Assembly (NCBI RefSeq): GCF_004136015.1
Contig: NZ_CP024866.1
Coordinates: 193,089 to 257,088 of the forward strand
Origin: Pseudomonas sp. ACM7
Lineage (GTDB): Bacteria; Pseudomonadota; Gammaproteobacteria; Pseudomonadales; Pseudomonadaceae
Direction: 5' to 3'
Length of the DNA: 64,000 bases
Part shown: positions 43,586 through 52,475 of the stretch, in pieces
Position numbering within the stretch: position 1 is the stretch's first letter
How the letters are laid out: every line of letters starts with the position of its first letter
Notes under the pieces: generated by a model
Database searches by the model: none
The model's input: only the letters and a program-made list of their open reading frames with translations
Told to the model about the DNA's origin: nothing
Position numbers and translations under genes: made by a program

Positions 43586-44843
43586 CCGCCTTCCACTCCG
43601 GCTTGTAACGCTGCATCTGTTTCACGTCATCGCGCTGACGAATGCCGCAAGTCAGGTACTGGTCATGCAGCTTGCCCAATTGATCGTGATCCAGCTCCAG
43701 GCCCAATCCGGGTGCGCGGGTGATCTTCACGCAGCCATCGACGATGGGTATTTTGCCGCCCTTGATCACCTCTTCATCCGGTTCCTGCCACGGGTAATGC
43801 GTATCGCAGGCGTAATCCAGATTGGGCACCGCGGCGGCGACATGGGCCATCGCCATCAGGCTGATGCCCAAATGGGAGTTGGAATGCATCGATACGCCAA
43901 GGCCAAAGGTGTCGCACATTTTCGCCAGCGCCTGGGTGTCGCGCAGGCCGCCCCAGTAGTGGTGGTCGGCGAGGACGATCTGCACGCTGTTCAAAGCAAT
44001 ACTGCGGCGGAACTCATCGAAGTCGGTGACCACCATGTTGGTCGCCAGCGGCAGGCCGGTGCGCTTGTGCAGTTCGGACATGCCGTCGAGGCCCGGCGTC
44101 GGGTCTTCGTAATATTCCAGGTCATCGCCCAACAGTTCGGCCATGCGGATCGAAGTTTCCAGCGACCAGTTGCCGTTCGGGTCGATGCGCAACGGGTAAC
44201 CGGGGAAAGCCTTTTTCAGCGCCTTGATGCACGACACTTCGTGCTCCGATGGCAGCGTGCCGGCCTTGAGCTTGATGCTCTTGAAACCGTTGGCCTCGAT
44301 CATGCGCCGGGCCTGGGCGACGATTTGTTCTTCGTTCAGGGCTTCGCCCCAACTGTCGGGTTTGTAGGGTGAGTCGACATGCTGGGCGTACTTGAAGAAC
44401 AAGTAGGCGCTGAACGGAATCTCGTCGCGAATCGCCCCGCCCAGCAAATCCACCAACGGCACGTTCAACGAGTGTGCCTGCAAATCCAGGAACGCCACTT
44501 CGAACGCCGAATACGCATTGCTCACCGCTTTGCTGGCGTGGGAGCCCGGCGCCAGTTCCGCACCGGCAATGCTTGCCGGTTTGTTCGCTGCCACTGTGGC
44601 CTGCACGATGCGGCGCAGCTGATTGAGGTTGAACGGATCGAGGCCGATCAGCTGGTCTTGCAGTTGTTGCTGGATTAGCAGCGCCGGGGCGTCGCCGTAG
44701 CTCTCACCCAGGCCAATGTAGCCGTTGTCGCTTTCAATCTCGATGATTGAGCGCAGCGCAAAAGGTTCATGGATACCACTGGCGTTGAGCAGCGGCGGAT
44801 CACGAAAGGCGATTGGGGTGACGGTGACTCGTTTGATTTTCAA
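43569..44843 (-). CDS. gudD: D-glucarate dehydratase-like enolase-superfamily enzyme
   Basis: A 424-residue enzyme of the mandelate racemase/glucarate dehydratase group. The catalytic KxK is in FKSIKLKAGTLPSEHE, metal ligands in LRIDPNGNWS and YYEDPTPGLDG, and the His-Asp dyad around SMHSNSHLGISLM. It removes water from D-glucarate to give 5-keto-4-deoxyglucarate. The start is TTG, overlapping the stop of the transporter gene (TTGA), with GGGAG 8 nt upstream, so the two are translationally coupled. An identity as another sugar-acid dehydratase of the same group cannot be excluded. Confidence 0.8.
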   Translation of the reverse strand: MKIKRVTVTPIAFRDPPLLNASGIHEPFALRSIIEIESDNGYIGLGESYGDAPALLIQQQLQDQLIGLDPFNLNQLRRIVQATVAANKPASIAGAELAPGSHASKAVSNAYSAFEVAFLDLQAHSLNVPLVDLLGGAIRDEIPFSAYLFFKYAQHVDSPYKPDSWGEALNEEQIVAQARRMIEANGFKSIKLKAGTLPSEHEVSCIKALKKAFPGYPLRIDPNGNWSLETSIRMAELLGDDLEYYEDPTPGLDGMSELHKRTGLPLATNMVVTDFDEFRRSIALNSVQIVLADHHYWGGLRDTQALAKMCDTFGLGVSMHSNSHLGISLMAMAHVAAAVPNLDYACDTHYPWQEPDEEVIKGGKIPIVDGCVKITRAPGLGLELDHDQLGKLHDQYLTCGIRQRDDVKQMQRYKPEWKAVKPRF

Positions 44844-46255
44844 GAAGCGGCTCCCTTTGGATCAGGTTTCAAAGCTGGGTGACTTATAGATTTTTGTGGT
44901 GCCGCGTCGGCGGCAGGTTTGCCGGTCAGCAAGTGGCGTGCATCGCCCCGAGCTGCCGTGCGGGCGAAGAAGATCACCACCGCCGCAACCAGTGACGTGG
45001 CCGCCAAACCGTAGAGGCCGCCTTCGATGGAGCCGGTTTTTTGCTCCAGGAAACCGAACGCCGTCGGGGCGACGAAACCGCCGAGGTTGCCGATGGAGTT
45101 GATCAAGGCGATCACCGCGGCGGCGATGCGAGCGTCCAGATAGCCTTGCGGAATCGGCCAGAACAATGCCGAGGCGGCCTTGAAACCAATGGCGGCAAAA
45201 CAGATGGCGACGAAGGCGAAGATCGGCCCGCCGGTGGTGGACATGAACATGCCGAACGCGGCGATCACCAGGGTCAAGGCCACCCAGGCTTGCTGGTGTT
45301 TCCATTTGCTGGCCATGGCGGCGAAGCCATACATCGCGATGATCGAAATGATCCACGGAATCGAGTTGAACAGGCCCACCTGGAAGTCGCCGAGGTTGCC
45401 CATTTTCTTGATCATGCTCGGCAGCCAGAACGTGACGCCGTAGATGGTCAGGGCGATGGAAAAGTAGATGAAGCAGAACAGCGCGATCTGCTTGTCGGCC
45501 AGCAGCTTGAACATCGACGGCTTGACGGTCTGTGTGGCTTCGCGGGCCTGTTGTTCCAGCACGATGGCATCAACCAGTGCGTCCTTTTCTTCGGCGCTCA
45601 GCCATTTCGCCTCGCGCGGATGGGATTGCAGCCAGAACCACACAAATCCACAGAGCACGATCGAGGCAAAGCCTTCGATCAGGAACATCCACTGCCAGCC
45701 ATGCAGGCTGAAACCACTGACATTCAACAGCGCGCCGGAGACGGGACCGGAGATCACCGAGGCAATGGCCGAACCGCTGAGGAAAATCGCCATGGCCTTG
45801 CCGCGTTCAGTCGACGGCAGCCATTGGGTGAAGTAGTAAATGATGCCGGGAAAGAAGCCCGCTTCGGCTGCACCGAGGACAAAACGCAGTACATAGAAGC
45901 TGGTTTCGCCGCGCACAAACGCCATGGCCATCGCCGCCGCGCCCCAGGTGAACATGATCCGCGTCAGCCAGGCGCGAGCGCCGTAGCGTTGCAACAGCAT
46001 GTTGGAGGGGACTTCGAAGATCGCGTAACCGATAAAGAACAACCCGGCGCCCAGGCCGTAGGCTGCTGCGCCGATACCGAGGTCGGTTTCCATGTGGCTG
46101 CGCACGAAGCCGATATTGACGCGGTCGATGTAGTTGACGATGAACATCACCACAAACAGCGGCAGCACATGGCGCTTGACCTTGGCCGCTGCGCGGGCGA
46201 GCACGTTCGGGTCCGGCGGACTCTGGAGGGTATTCAAGGGGCGACTCCCGTTCAT
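44840..46255 (-). CDS. gudP: MFS transporter, GudP/glucarate type
   Basis: A 471-residue inner-membrane permease of the anion:cation symporter group with 12 segments. NYIDRVNIGFVRSHMETDLG and the loop GARAWLTRIMFTWGAAAMAM are typical, as are AEAGFFPGIIYYFTQWLPST and GYLDARIAAAVIALINSIGN. It likely imports D-glucarate or a related aldarate with protons. The start at 46255 is the best ATG, although its ribosome site is weak; a GTG twelve codons earlier is possible. It is coupled to gudD and divergent from a LysR gene. Confidence 0.8.
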   Translation of the reverse strand: MNGSRPLNTLQSPPDPNVLARAAAKVKRHVLPLFVVMFIVNYIDRVNIGFVRSHMETDLGIGAAAYGLGAGLFFIGYAIFEVPSNMLLQRYGARAWLTRIMFTWGAAAMAMAFVRGETSFYVLRFVLGAAEAGFFPGIIYYFTQWLPSTERGKAMAIFLSGSAIASVISGPVSGALLNVSGFSLHGWQWMFLIEGFASIVLCGFVWFWLQSHPREAKWLSAEEKDALVDAIVLEQQAREATQTVKPSMFKLLADKQIALFCFIYFSIALTIYGVTFWLPSMIKKMGNLGDFQVGLFNSIPWIISIIAMYGFAAMASKWKHQQAWVALTLVIAAFGMFMSTTGGPIFAFVAICFAAIGFKAASALFWPIPQGYLDARIAAAVIALINSIGNLGGFVAPTAFGFLEQKTGSIEGGLYGLAATSLVAAVVIFFARTAARGDARHLLTGKPAADAAPQKSISHPALKPDPKGAAS

Positions 46256-46322
46256 TGTTTTTTTAGGGACGAGCCGATCATGGACGCGCACATTGATCCC
46301 GTCTAATCTAACTTGGCATTCG

Positions 46323-46345
46323 ATTGATACCGGATTTAGATCAAT
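46323..46345. promoter_or_regulatory. LysR-type operator overlapping the regulator start codon
   Basis: ATTGAT and ATCAAT separated by 11 bp form a perfect dyad with the T-N11-A spacing of LysR sites. The right arm reaches into the ATG of the LysR gene at 46344. It could give autorepression and activation of the divergent gudP-gudD operon. Confidence 0.5.
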
Positions 46346-47246
46346 GTTCGAACTGACTCAACTGCGCTGTTTCACAACGGTGGCGACCGAACTGAATTTC
46401 CGCCGTGCCGCCGAACGGTTGAACATGACTCAACCGCCCCTCAGTCGACAGATTCAACTGCTGGAACATCACCTGGGTGTCGAGCTGTTCACCCGCACCA
46501 CCCGCAGCGTCGCCCTGACCGCCGCCGGCCGCGCCTTCTTCATCGAAGCGCAGAACCTGCTGGAGCGCGCCCAGCAAGCCGCCGTTACCGCTCGCCGTTT
46601 TGCCGAGGGCGACATCGGCTCGGTCAACATCAGTTTCGTCGGCAGCGCGGTGTATGAATTCCTGCCCAAAGTCATCGCCGAAGCACGGCTCAAACAGCCG
46701 CATGTGAAAATCGACCTGACGGAGATGAACACCTACCAGCAGCATGAAGCCCTGCGTGCCCGTCGTATCGACTTGGGCATTGTTCGCGCGCCTTTGCTGG
46801 AGCCGGGGTACGCCACCGAATGCCTGGTGCGTGAACCGTTTGTATTGGCGGTGCCGAGCAGTCATCGGCTGGCGAGCGCAGAAACCGTGTCGGTCAAAGA
46901 CCTCAATGCGCAACCGTTCCTGATGTACTCCCACGCCGCCTACCCGCCGTTCAACGAACTGCTGACCGGCATGCTCCGCTCTGCCCGCGTCGCCCCGGAA
47001 TACGTGCAATGGCTCGGTTCATCCTTGACCATTCTGGCCTTGGTCAACGCCGGAATGGGCCTGGCCCTGGTGCCGCGCTGCGCCACCAGCGTGGTGTTCA
47101 AGAACGTGGTGTTTCGCGATATCGATTTGGGCGAAGGTGTGCAGAGCGAGCTGCATTTGATCTGGCGCGAGAACAATGACAACCCGGCATTTGCGATGTT
47201 GCTGGATGGCATTCGAAGGGCTGTGCGGGAGGGATGGGGCGTTTGA
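46344..47246 (+). CDS. LysR-type regulator of the glucarate genes
   Basis: A 300-residue LysR protein. The helix-turn-helix is ELNFRRAAERLNMTQPPLSR with QIQLLEHHLGVELFTRTT. The effector domain starts at about residue 90 (VNISFVGSAVYEFLPKVI) and ends GLALVPRCATSVVFKNVV. The start at 46344 is set by family alignment. Its placement opposite gudP-gudD suggests that it senses glucarate or a pathway product. Downstream lies a 256-bp gap without features. Confidence 0.85.
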   Translation: MFELTQLRCFTTVATELNFRRAAERLNMTQPPLSRQIQLLEHHLGVELFTRTTRSVALTAAGRAFFIEAQNLLERAQQAAVTARRFAEGDIGSVNISFVGSAVYEFLPKVIAEARLKQPHVKIDLTEMNTYQQHEALRARRIDLGIVRAPLLEPGYATECLVREPFVLAVPSSHRLASAETVSVKDLNAQPFLMYSHAAYPPFNELLTGMLRSARVAPEYVQWLGSSLTILALVNAGMGLALVPRCATSVVFKNVVFRDIDLGEGVQSELHLIWRENNDNPAFAMLLDGIRRAVREGWGV

Positions 47247-47502
47247 GCCTGTCGTTACCTGGCGTTTCTTTGGGGTCATCGACCACTTTGCCTCTGACGA
47301 CGAACCCGGCCCTTGCGCAGTGGTCCAAACATCTGATGGCGTCGCGACTGATCAAAGGCCTTGGGCCTGGTTCATTCAAAAGCGACGTTTTGCAATTCAC
47401 ACACATCAGGGTGCGCCGGATAACGTTCAGTAGGTTCGGATCCTGTCTGGTGCAGGCGCTGACTGCTGCTCCCATCCCCTGCTCCCTTACCGGAGTACGA
47501 AA

Positions 47503-48063
47503 ATGACTCAGTCAATGCGCTTCTTCCTATCGATCTTCCTCGCGACAGCCTCATTGGCATCAGCGAGCCTCCTGAACACTGCAGGTGCGGCAACCGCCGA
47601 GGACCTGAATGCCGACTCCAAGCAAGCGTTGCAAACGCTTTACAAGTCCACACCCTTTGCCAAAACCATTTCGCAGAATGCCAAAGCGGTGCTGGTCTTC
47701 CCGAAAATCATCAAGGCCGGCCTTGTGTTTGGTGGCAGCTATGGCGAAGGCGTGCTGATGAAGGGCTCGAAAGTGGATAGTTACTACAACTCCGTAACGG
47801 GGTCATGGGGGCTGCAGGCAGGCGCCCAATCGTACGGTTATGCGGTGTTCCTGATGACTGACAAAGCCGTGAATTATGTTCGTGAAACCAAGGGCTGGGA
47901 AGTCGGCGTGGGGCCAACCGTTGTCGTGGTTGACGCAGGCGTCGCGAAGAATCTGTCGAGTTCGACACTCAAGGACGATGCCTACGCGTTCATATTCGAC
48001 CAGCAAGGGTTAATGGCCGGGGTCAGCATCGAGGGAACGAAGATTTCCCTGATCAAGCGCTGA
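47503..48063 (+). CDS. SYLF-domain lipid-binding protein, Ysc84-like
   Basis: A 186-residue exported protein. A signal peptide (MTQSMRFFLSIFLATASLAS to AGA) is followed by the SYLF domain, with VLVFPKIIKAGLVFGGSYGE and SYGYAVFLMTDKAVNYV, ending in AGVSIEGTKISLIKR. SYLF domains bind phosphoinositides in eukaryotes and probably anionic lipids in bacteria. GGAG lies 8 nt before the ATG. It precedes a cardiolipin-synthase-like gene, consistent with membrane-lipid context. Confidence 0.85.
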   Translation: MTQSMRFFLSIFLATASLASASLLNTAGAATAEDLNADSKQALQTLYKSTPFAKTISQNAKAVLVFPKIIKAGLVFGGSYGEGVLMKGSKVDSYYNSVTGSWGLQAGAQSYGYAVFLMTDKAVNYVRETKGWEVGVGPTVVVVDAGVAKNLSSSTLKDDAYAFIFDQQGLMAGVSIEGTKISLIKR

Positions 48064-48225
48064 AAGCCTGCCCTTCAAGGGGTCTGTCTTTTGAGGCGTG
48101 CCGCGTGGGTGCCCCCTCTACCAAGGCGTCTTGTGTACCAGGCAAGACGCCCCTTTGGGACAGGATGCACGGCGAAATTCTTGAATTGTTGAGCGCTATC
48201 ACCGTCCTCGCCAAGAGGGGGCCTA

Positions 48226-49632
48226 ATGAATCTTCTAACCCGATGTAAGGGTGCATGTATTGCTCTGGTGCTATGCGTGGTTGTGCTCCTGACATTTGTG
48301 ATTGGCTCCAGTGCTTTGCCTAGGATAGTGCCGGACATGGCTCGCGCTCCCTCTGCGCCAGTGCAACTCGACGGAATACACGGACCTCTGTCAGCCGAGC
48401 ACAGCAAAGCCATTCTCGACCGACTTAAGTCCACCGGCGCAGAAACCAACATCTTCGATGCGCACCTCGCAATCGAAGAATCAGTCGCCGGTAGCCCGCT
48501 AACGGAAGGAAACAAGGTCGACTTGCTGCAGGACGGTCCCACCACCTACCAGTCGATGATCAAAGCCATTGAAGCTGCGCGCGACCACATCAACATGGAG
48601 ACCTACATCCTCGACGACGATGAAGTCGGCCAGCGTTTCGCCGCCGCACTGATCGCTCAGCAACACAAAGGCGTACAGGTCAATCTGATCCGTGACAGCG
48701 TCGGAACCCTTGGAACACCCTCAGCGTTTTTCTCTCGATTGACCGAAGCGGGCATCAAAGTGCTGGAGTACCACCCCATCAATCCGGTGACGGCCAAAGC
48801 GGGCTGGGACGTGAACCAGCGCGACCACCGAAAGCTGCTGATAGTGGACGGCCGGATTGCCTTTCTCGGCGGGATCAACATCAGCAGTGTCTATTCAGGG
48901 GGCTCGTTCAGCACTCACTCGAAGACTCGCCCAACGGGTGATTTGCCCTGGCGCGATACCGACTTGCGCATCGAGGGACCCGTGGTTGCAGACCTGCAGA
49001 AGCTGTTCATCGGAACCTGGACTGCCCAGAAAGGTGAACCACTCGCGCCTCGCCACTACTTTCCGCCACAGGAGCGCAAAGGCACCGAGGTGATTCGCGC
49101 CATCGGCAGCTCGCCAGATGAGCCGTTCAGCCTGATCTATGCCACGCTGATTTCGGCGCTGCATAGCGCGCAGACCGAGATATGGCTGACCAACGCCTAC
49201 TTCGTGCCCGACCCGCAGTTGCTGGCGGCACTCAAGGAGGCGGCAGCACGTGGCGTAGACGTCAAGCTGGTGTTGCCCAGTAGCACCGATTCGTGGCTGG
49301 TGTTCCATGCCGGACGCGCCTACTACAGCGAGCTGCTGGAGGCCAACGTCAAGCTTTACGAACGCCGTGATGCGCTACTCCACGTCAAGACTGCCGCAAT
49401 CGATGGCGTGTGGTCGAGTGTCGGCTCCACCAACCTCGACTGGCGCAGCTTCGTGCACAACGATGAAGTCAACGCCGTTGTGCTGGGCACCGGATTTGGA
49501 AAAAAGATGCAGGCGGCATTCATGGCTGATCTGGCCAAGTCGAACGAAATCAAGCTGGAAACGTGGCAGCGCCGCTCGCTCGCAGTAAGAGCCAAGGAGC
49601 AGATGGCGCGACTTTGGGAATACTGGCTTTAA
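48226..49632 (+). CDS. Phospholipase-D-type cardiolipin synthase
   Basis: A 468-residue enzyme with an N-terminal membrane anchor (ACIALVLCVVVLLTFVIGSS) and two PLD half-domains. The first HKD motif is in QRDHRKLLIVDGRIAFLGG, the second in LHVKTAAIDGVWSSVGSTN, each with the expected His, Lys and Asp. SMIKAIEAARDHINMETYIL starts the first domain. It joins two phosphatidylglycerols, or PG and another phospholipid, into cardiolipin at the inner membrane. It resembles ClsB/ClsC more than ClsA in its short anchor. The start GAGGGGGCCTA-ATG has a good ribosome site. Confidence 0.85.
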   Translation: MNLLTRCKGACIALVLCVVVLLTFVIGSSALPRIVPDMARAPSAPVQLDGIHGPLSAEHSKAILDRLKSTGAETNIFDAHLAIEESVAGSPLTEGNKVDLLQDGPTTYQSMIKAIEAARDHINMETYILDDDEVGQRFAAALIAQQHKGVQVNLIRDSVGTLGTPSAFFSRLTEAGIKVLEYHPINPVTAKAGWDVNQRDHRKLLIVDGRIAFLGGINISSVYSGGSFSTHSKTRPTGDLPWRDTDLRIEGPVVADLQKLFIGTWTAQKGEPLAPRHYFPPQERKGTEVIRAIGSSPDEPFSLIYATLISALHSAQTEIWLTNAYFVPDPQLLAALKEAAARGVDVKLVLPSSTDSWLVFHAGRAYYSELLEANVKLYERRDALLHVKTAAIDGVWSSVGSTNLDWRSFVHNDEVNAVVLGTGFGKKMQAAFMADLAKSNEIKLETWQRRSLAVRAKEQMARLWEYWL

Positions 49633-49743
49633 GTCGAGTGGCGCGGGAACTGTGCTGCCTAATGGAAGTGGGAGCAAAGGTGCACTACCTTATATTTGTA
49701 CACCCTCGCGTCGCAATCCAATTCAGGTTGAGAGGTGGAATTC

Positions 49744-49818
49744 ATGAACAACATCATCTACATCGTCGGGGTAGTTGTGATTGTCGTGGTTATCCTGTCG
49801 TTTCTCGGGTTTACATAG
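49744..49818 (+). CDS. Small membrane peptide, 24 residues
   Basis: MNNIIYIVGVVVIVVVILSF followed by LGFT: one hydrophobic segment with a short polar start. AGAGGTGG lies 6 nt before the ATG. Similar very small single-span proteins of the form MNNIIYIVG--VI---ILSFLG are widespread in proteobacteria and usually missed in annotation. It may bind a larger membrane partner; the preceding cardiolipin synthase, 111 bp upstream, is a candidate. Confidence 0.65.
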   Translation: MNNIIYIVGVVVIVVVILSFLGFT

Positions 49819-49898
49819 AATCGAAGACCGTCTCGCATTGGCAAGGCTGCACCCCGTATCGCGAGGCACAGCCTGGTCGCGCCTGACCTATTTGGCCT

Positions 49899-50072
49899 TT
49901 AGAAACTCCACAGGTTCGCCGCCATGCCCGCCAATATGATTTGCGACACACCGTACTTGCGCAGCTGCAGCGCCAGGTCATTGGTTTCCGGGCCGTAAAC
50001 CTTGTGCGGTGAAGCAATGATGGTTTTGCCGTCGAAGATGTAGGGCTTGTACTCGGGCATGAAGTCGCCGCA
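49899..50072 (-). pseudogene. Fragment of an isochorismatase-like cysteine hydrolase
   Basis: The minus-strand frame reads DFMPEYKPYIFDGKTIIASP, then HKVYGPETNDLALQLRKYGV and SQIILAGMAANLWSF before a stop. This is the middle of an isochorismatase-type hydrolase. The catalytic Cys normally follows ANL within two residues (ANLC), and here is replaced by Trp and a premature end. The 5' part is replaced by REP sequence at about 50075. It is a dead fragment. Confidence 0.7.
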
Positions 50073-50074
50073 AT

Positions 50075-50215
50075 ACCTGTGGGAGCGAGCTTGCTCGCGA
50101 TGAACGATGACGCGGCATCCCAGGCCTGACACAAAAACCAATCACCGGTCAGCAACGGCAACCGAGAAACCTGTGGCGAGGGAGCGGGCTTCCGTCGGGC
50201 CGCGCAGCGGCCCCC
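50075..50215. repeat. Two REP elements
   Basis: CCTGTGGGAGCGAGCTTGCT with CGCGATG (about 50075-50102) and CCTGTGGCGAGGGAGCGGGC followed by CCGCGCAGCGG (about 50169-50215) are fluorescens-group REP sequences. They are in direct orientation about 94 bp apart. They replaced the start of the isochorismatase-like gene. Confidence 0.75.
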
Positions 50216-50273
50216 CAAAGGGGACAACTGCCCAACCCAACGTCAGTTACCCACTCACCACAGCAGACCGCAC

Positions 50274-50633
50274 TTACGCAGGTGGCTCAATTTTATCCAG
50301 CAATCGGTTTGCCGTGATTTCAGCCACCATGACGCTGTTGGAAATGCCCAACAGGGAATAGCGCGAGCCACCATCCAAGCGGTCCACCAACTCGTGGACC
50401 ATCACATCAATCGCGGCCAGGGTTTCGACCAGAAAAACCGCCAGGGTTTCGGTCGTGGCCTCTGGGTCCACGTAAAACAGGGTGCTGCGTGTTCGCGGGG
50501 TGGCTTTGATGTCGGCAATCGACGGGAAGTGGTAATTGAGAGCCCGCTCGGCGGCTTCGTTGAGTTTTTTTGAATCGGGTTCGTACGGGGAGACCGGATC
50601 GGTGTCCGGTGGGTTGGGTGTGACCTTGAACAT
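50274..50633 (-). CDS. DUF6124 family protein, copy 2
   Basis: A 119-residue relative of the gene at 3057-3425. Both start MFKVTPNPP; here DSKKLNEAAERALNYHF and TLFYVDPEATTETLAVFLVE follow, with NSVMVAEITANRLLDKI at the end matching VIMLGELAVNRVLDN in copy 1. GAGG lies 8 nt before the ATG. It has the same kind of long structured leader. Function unknown; presence of two copies with matched leaders suggests a regulatory or stress role tied to the RNA, which is inference. Confidence 0.8.
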   Translation of the reverse strand: MFKVTPNPPDTDPVSPYEPDSKKLNEAAERALNYHFPSIADIKATPRTRSTLFYVDPEATTETLAVFLVETLAAIDVMVHELVDRLDGGSRYSLLGISNSVMVAEITANRLLDKIEPPA

Positions 50634-51070
50634 GGTAAATCCTCGTTTACTGGTGGAGCTGCCACGTTCGTTTCCAAGCGAAGGGGTGGCAGCTGTACGC
50701 AGGTTGGAAAACCAGGGTAAACGAGCCCGGCAGACCTATAAGGTCTCCCGCGCACAGCCGCCATAACGGAATGCACATAGTGCGAAAAAGTACGTTATGA
50801 AGAGGTGCCTTCGTGTCGTTTACCCGTCGAGTTTCCAAGCCCGACCGCTGAATTATCAGCGACACGGAAACGATAGAACCAAGGCTCACGTCACACAAGC
50901 CGGCGGATTCTGGCGCAGCCGTAGGCAACGGCGCAAGGTTTTGTAGCTTTCAGGACGTAACCTTGATGGCGCTTAAACAAACACCCTGTGGAGATGTTTA
51001 ATAATCTGACGCACGCTTCTTGCGCGAGGTGAAACCTTGAGAAAATCATGGACGCATCCTACACATTTTT
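50634..51070 (-). promoter_or_regulatory. Structured 5' leader of DUF6124 copy 2
   Basis: Equivalent of 3426-3830. On the + strand the motif TTTCCAA occurs at 50671 and 50832, with its complement TTGGAAA at 50704. AGCTGCCAC/GTGGCAGCT (50657-50694) is a perfect 9-bp stem around the first motif copy. CGCTGA/TCAGCG with loop ATTA is at 50846-50861. The block GGCGGATTCTGGCGCA near 50900 and GGACGTAAC near 50953 are the best conserved primary-sequence parts. The 5' end is taken near the T-run CATTTTTTA at about 51062-51070, as in copy 1. Confidence 0.65.
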
Positions 51071-51123
51071 TAAGTCTAAGCGTCGCAGGTGTAGTGGGTA
51101 GTGTGAACTCTTGAATCAGTCTG

Positions 51124-51176
51124 ATTCCGGCCAAAAGGAGTCAGTCGGATGTGTCTACGAAACTAGGGGCGATTCA
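51124..51176 (+). repeat. Dispersed intergenic repeat, long form
   Basis: TCCGGCCAAAAGGAGTCAGT, then ATGTGTCTACGAAACTAGGG and GCGATTCA. The second part is shared with the copies at 53859-53914 (ATGTGTCTACGAATCAAGG) and 10930-10982 (GGGGGCGATTCA). Confidence 0.6.
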
Positions 51177-51338
51177 CCACGACCCGGTATCGTTTATAGA
51201 AAGCAACTGACACGGAACACGGAAGGTTTTCAGCAAGACTTTTGGGATTTGTCTTGCAGCCATTGTTTGAGCTTCCCGATAAAGTCAGACTACCCCAGCC
51301 CCAAGCTGGAACTCCTCGCAACGACTCAAGGACGATAC

Positions 51339-52475
51339 ATGATTTCTTCTGCACGACTGGGTGACAAGCATGTCTGCCCTTTGCCCGGCCATGGCACCAC
51401 CCCGATTGCCTCCGCCAGTGGCGACGTAAATATCAACTTTATGGGCTCCGCACGTGTTGGCGATACATGTGGTTGTGGCACCGTAATCACCACAGGGTTT
51501 CCATCGATTCAAGTGAATGGCCGTCCTATGGCCCACCTTGGCAGTCCTACCAGCCATGGCGGAACCATCATCACCGGGTCAGGCGATGTAGGTGGCGGGT
51601 TTGTCATGGGCGATGCTGGCGGTGCAACCATCATCAACTTCATGGCACTGGGAGCTTTCCGCCCAGATGGCACCGTGGACGATGAAAAGATGGCGACCTT
51701 GCTCGCTGATCCAAATTTGAAAGAGAAGGCTCTGGCGGCGAATGCCTTGGTAGATCCGCAAGCCAGCACCGAAAAACCCGAAGCGAAGACAGAGCCGGAA
51801 GCACCTACTACGTGCAAAGACCCTGACATGATGGAGCAACTGGCCGATTACATCGCCGATGAGATGAACCGCAATATCAAAGACCCAGCAGTCTTGGAAA
51901 TGAAAGAACTAAACAGCTTCGATCCTGAGGCGGAAACCAAGAAATTTATGGAGCTTCCGCTCTACCTGCGCCTAGGGCAAGACCCCCAGTTTTACAACAT
52001 GGAACTTGGAAAAAAGGCGATGGCTTTCGCCATCTGGACGAAACAGGTGGGTCAGGGTCAGGATTGGGATCACAAGCCCAAATTGGCCAAACTGTTTGGT
52101 GTACCTTGGCACAAACAAGGGGCGTATGACTTCTACTACGACATCTGGTCGAACATCCATTATGGGTATGTCGGCTTAGCCGGTGGACTCTCTGACAGCG
52201 TGCAATTGGACGGCGCTGGAGTTGAGCAAATAGGCTCAGACAGTTGGCGCTTCCTCAAAGACCCTAAGAGGTTTGATGGCCCACGAAGGACGGAAGGCGT
52301 CGAAGGGATGCGAGCATGGGACGATGCTCCTGATAGGGTGTCGATTATCCTCGGAATGGAACTCTACAAGGAGTATCCGAACGGCGGTGTCACTGCACAA
52401 ATCATCATGGACAAGGTGTTGGCAGTGCCAATTGCTGACTGGGGTACAGGGGTTCAAAAACATGCCTGCAAGTGA
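51339..52475 (+). CDS. PAAR-domain effector with polymorphic toxin type 44 domain
   Basis: A 378-residue protein. Residues 1-95 form a PAAR domain (ARLGDKHVCPLPGHGTTPIA, ARVGDTCGCG, INGRP-like VNGRPMAHLGSPTSHGG), the tip that caps the type VI secretion spike. A linker rich in Glu/Pro/Lys follows (140-165). The C-terminal domain (about 170-375) has WDHKPKLAKLFG and the type 44 toxin signature SNIHYGYVGLAGGL with DGAGVEQ. The start at 51339 has AAGGA 7 nt upstream. It is likely to be delivered into rival cells; the activity of this toxin type is not well defined. Confidence 0.8.
   Translation: MISSARLGDKHVCPLPGHGTTPIASASGDVNINFMGSARVGDTCGCGTVITTGFPSIQVNGRPMAHLGSPTSHGGTIITGSGDVGGGFVMGDAGGATIINFMALGAFRPDGTVDDEKMATLLADPNLKEKALAANALVDPQASTEKPEAKTEPEAPTTCKDPDMMEQLADYIADEMNRNIKDPAVLEMKELNSFDPEAETKKFMELPLYLRLGQDPQFYNMELGKKAMAFAIWTKQVGQGQDWDHKPKLAKLFGVPWHKQGAYDFYYDIWSNIHYGYVGLAGGLSDSVQLDGAGVEQIGSDSWRFLKDPKRFDGPRRTEGVEGMRAWDDAPDRVSIILGMELYKEYPNGGVTAQIIMDKVLAVPIADWGTGVQKHACK

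Noticed and set aside
45041..46306. A 421-codon + strand frame opposite the MFS gene
   Set aside because: It is the antisense of the well-supported transporter and has the Gln/His/Asp-rich composition expected of such a shadow.
50647..50928. A 93-codon minus-strand frame upstream of DUF6124 copy 2
   Set aside because: The matching region of copy 1 is not open in the same frame, while paired changes fit RNA stems; read as leader, not protein.
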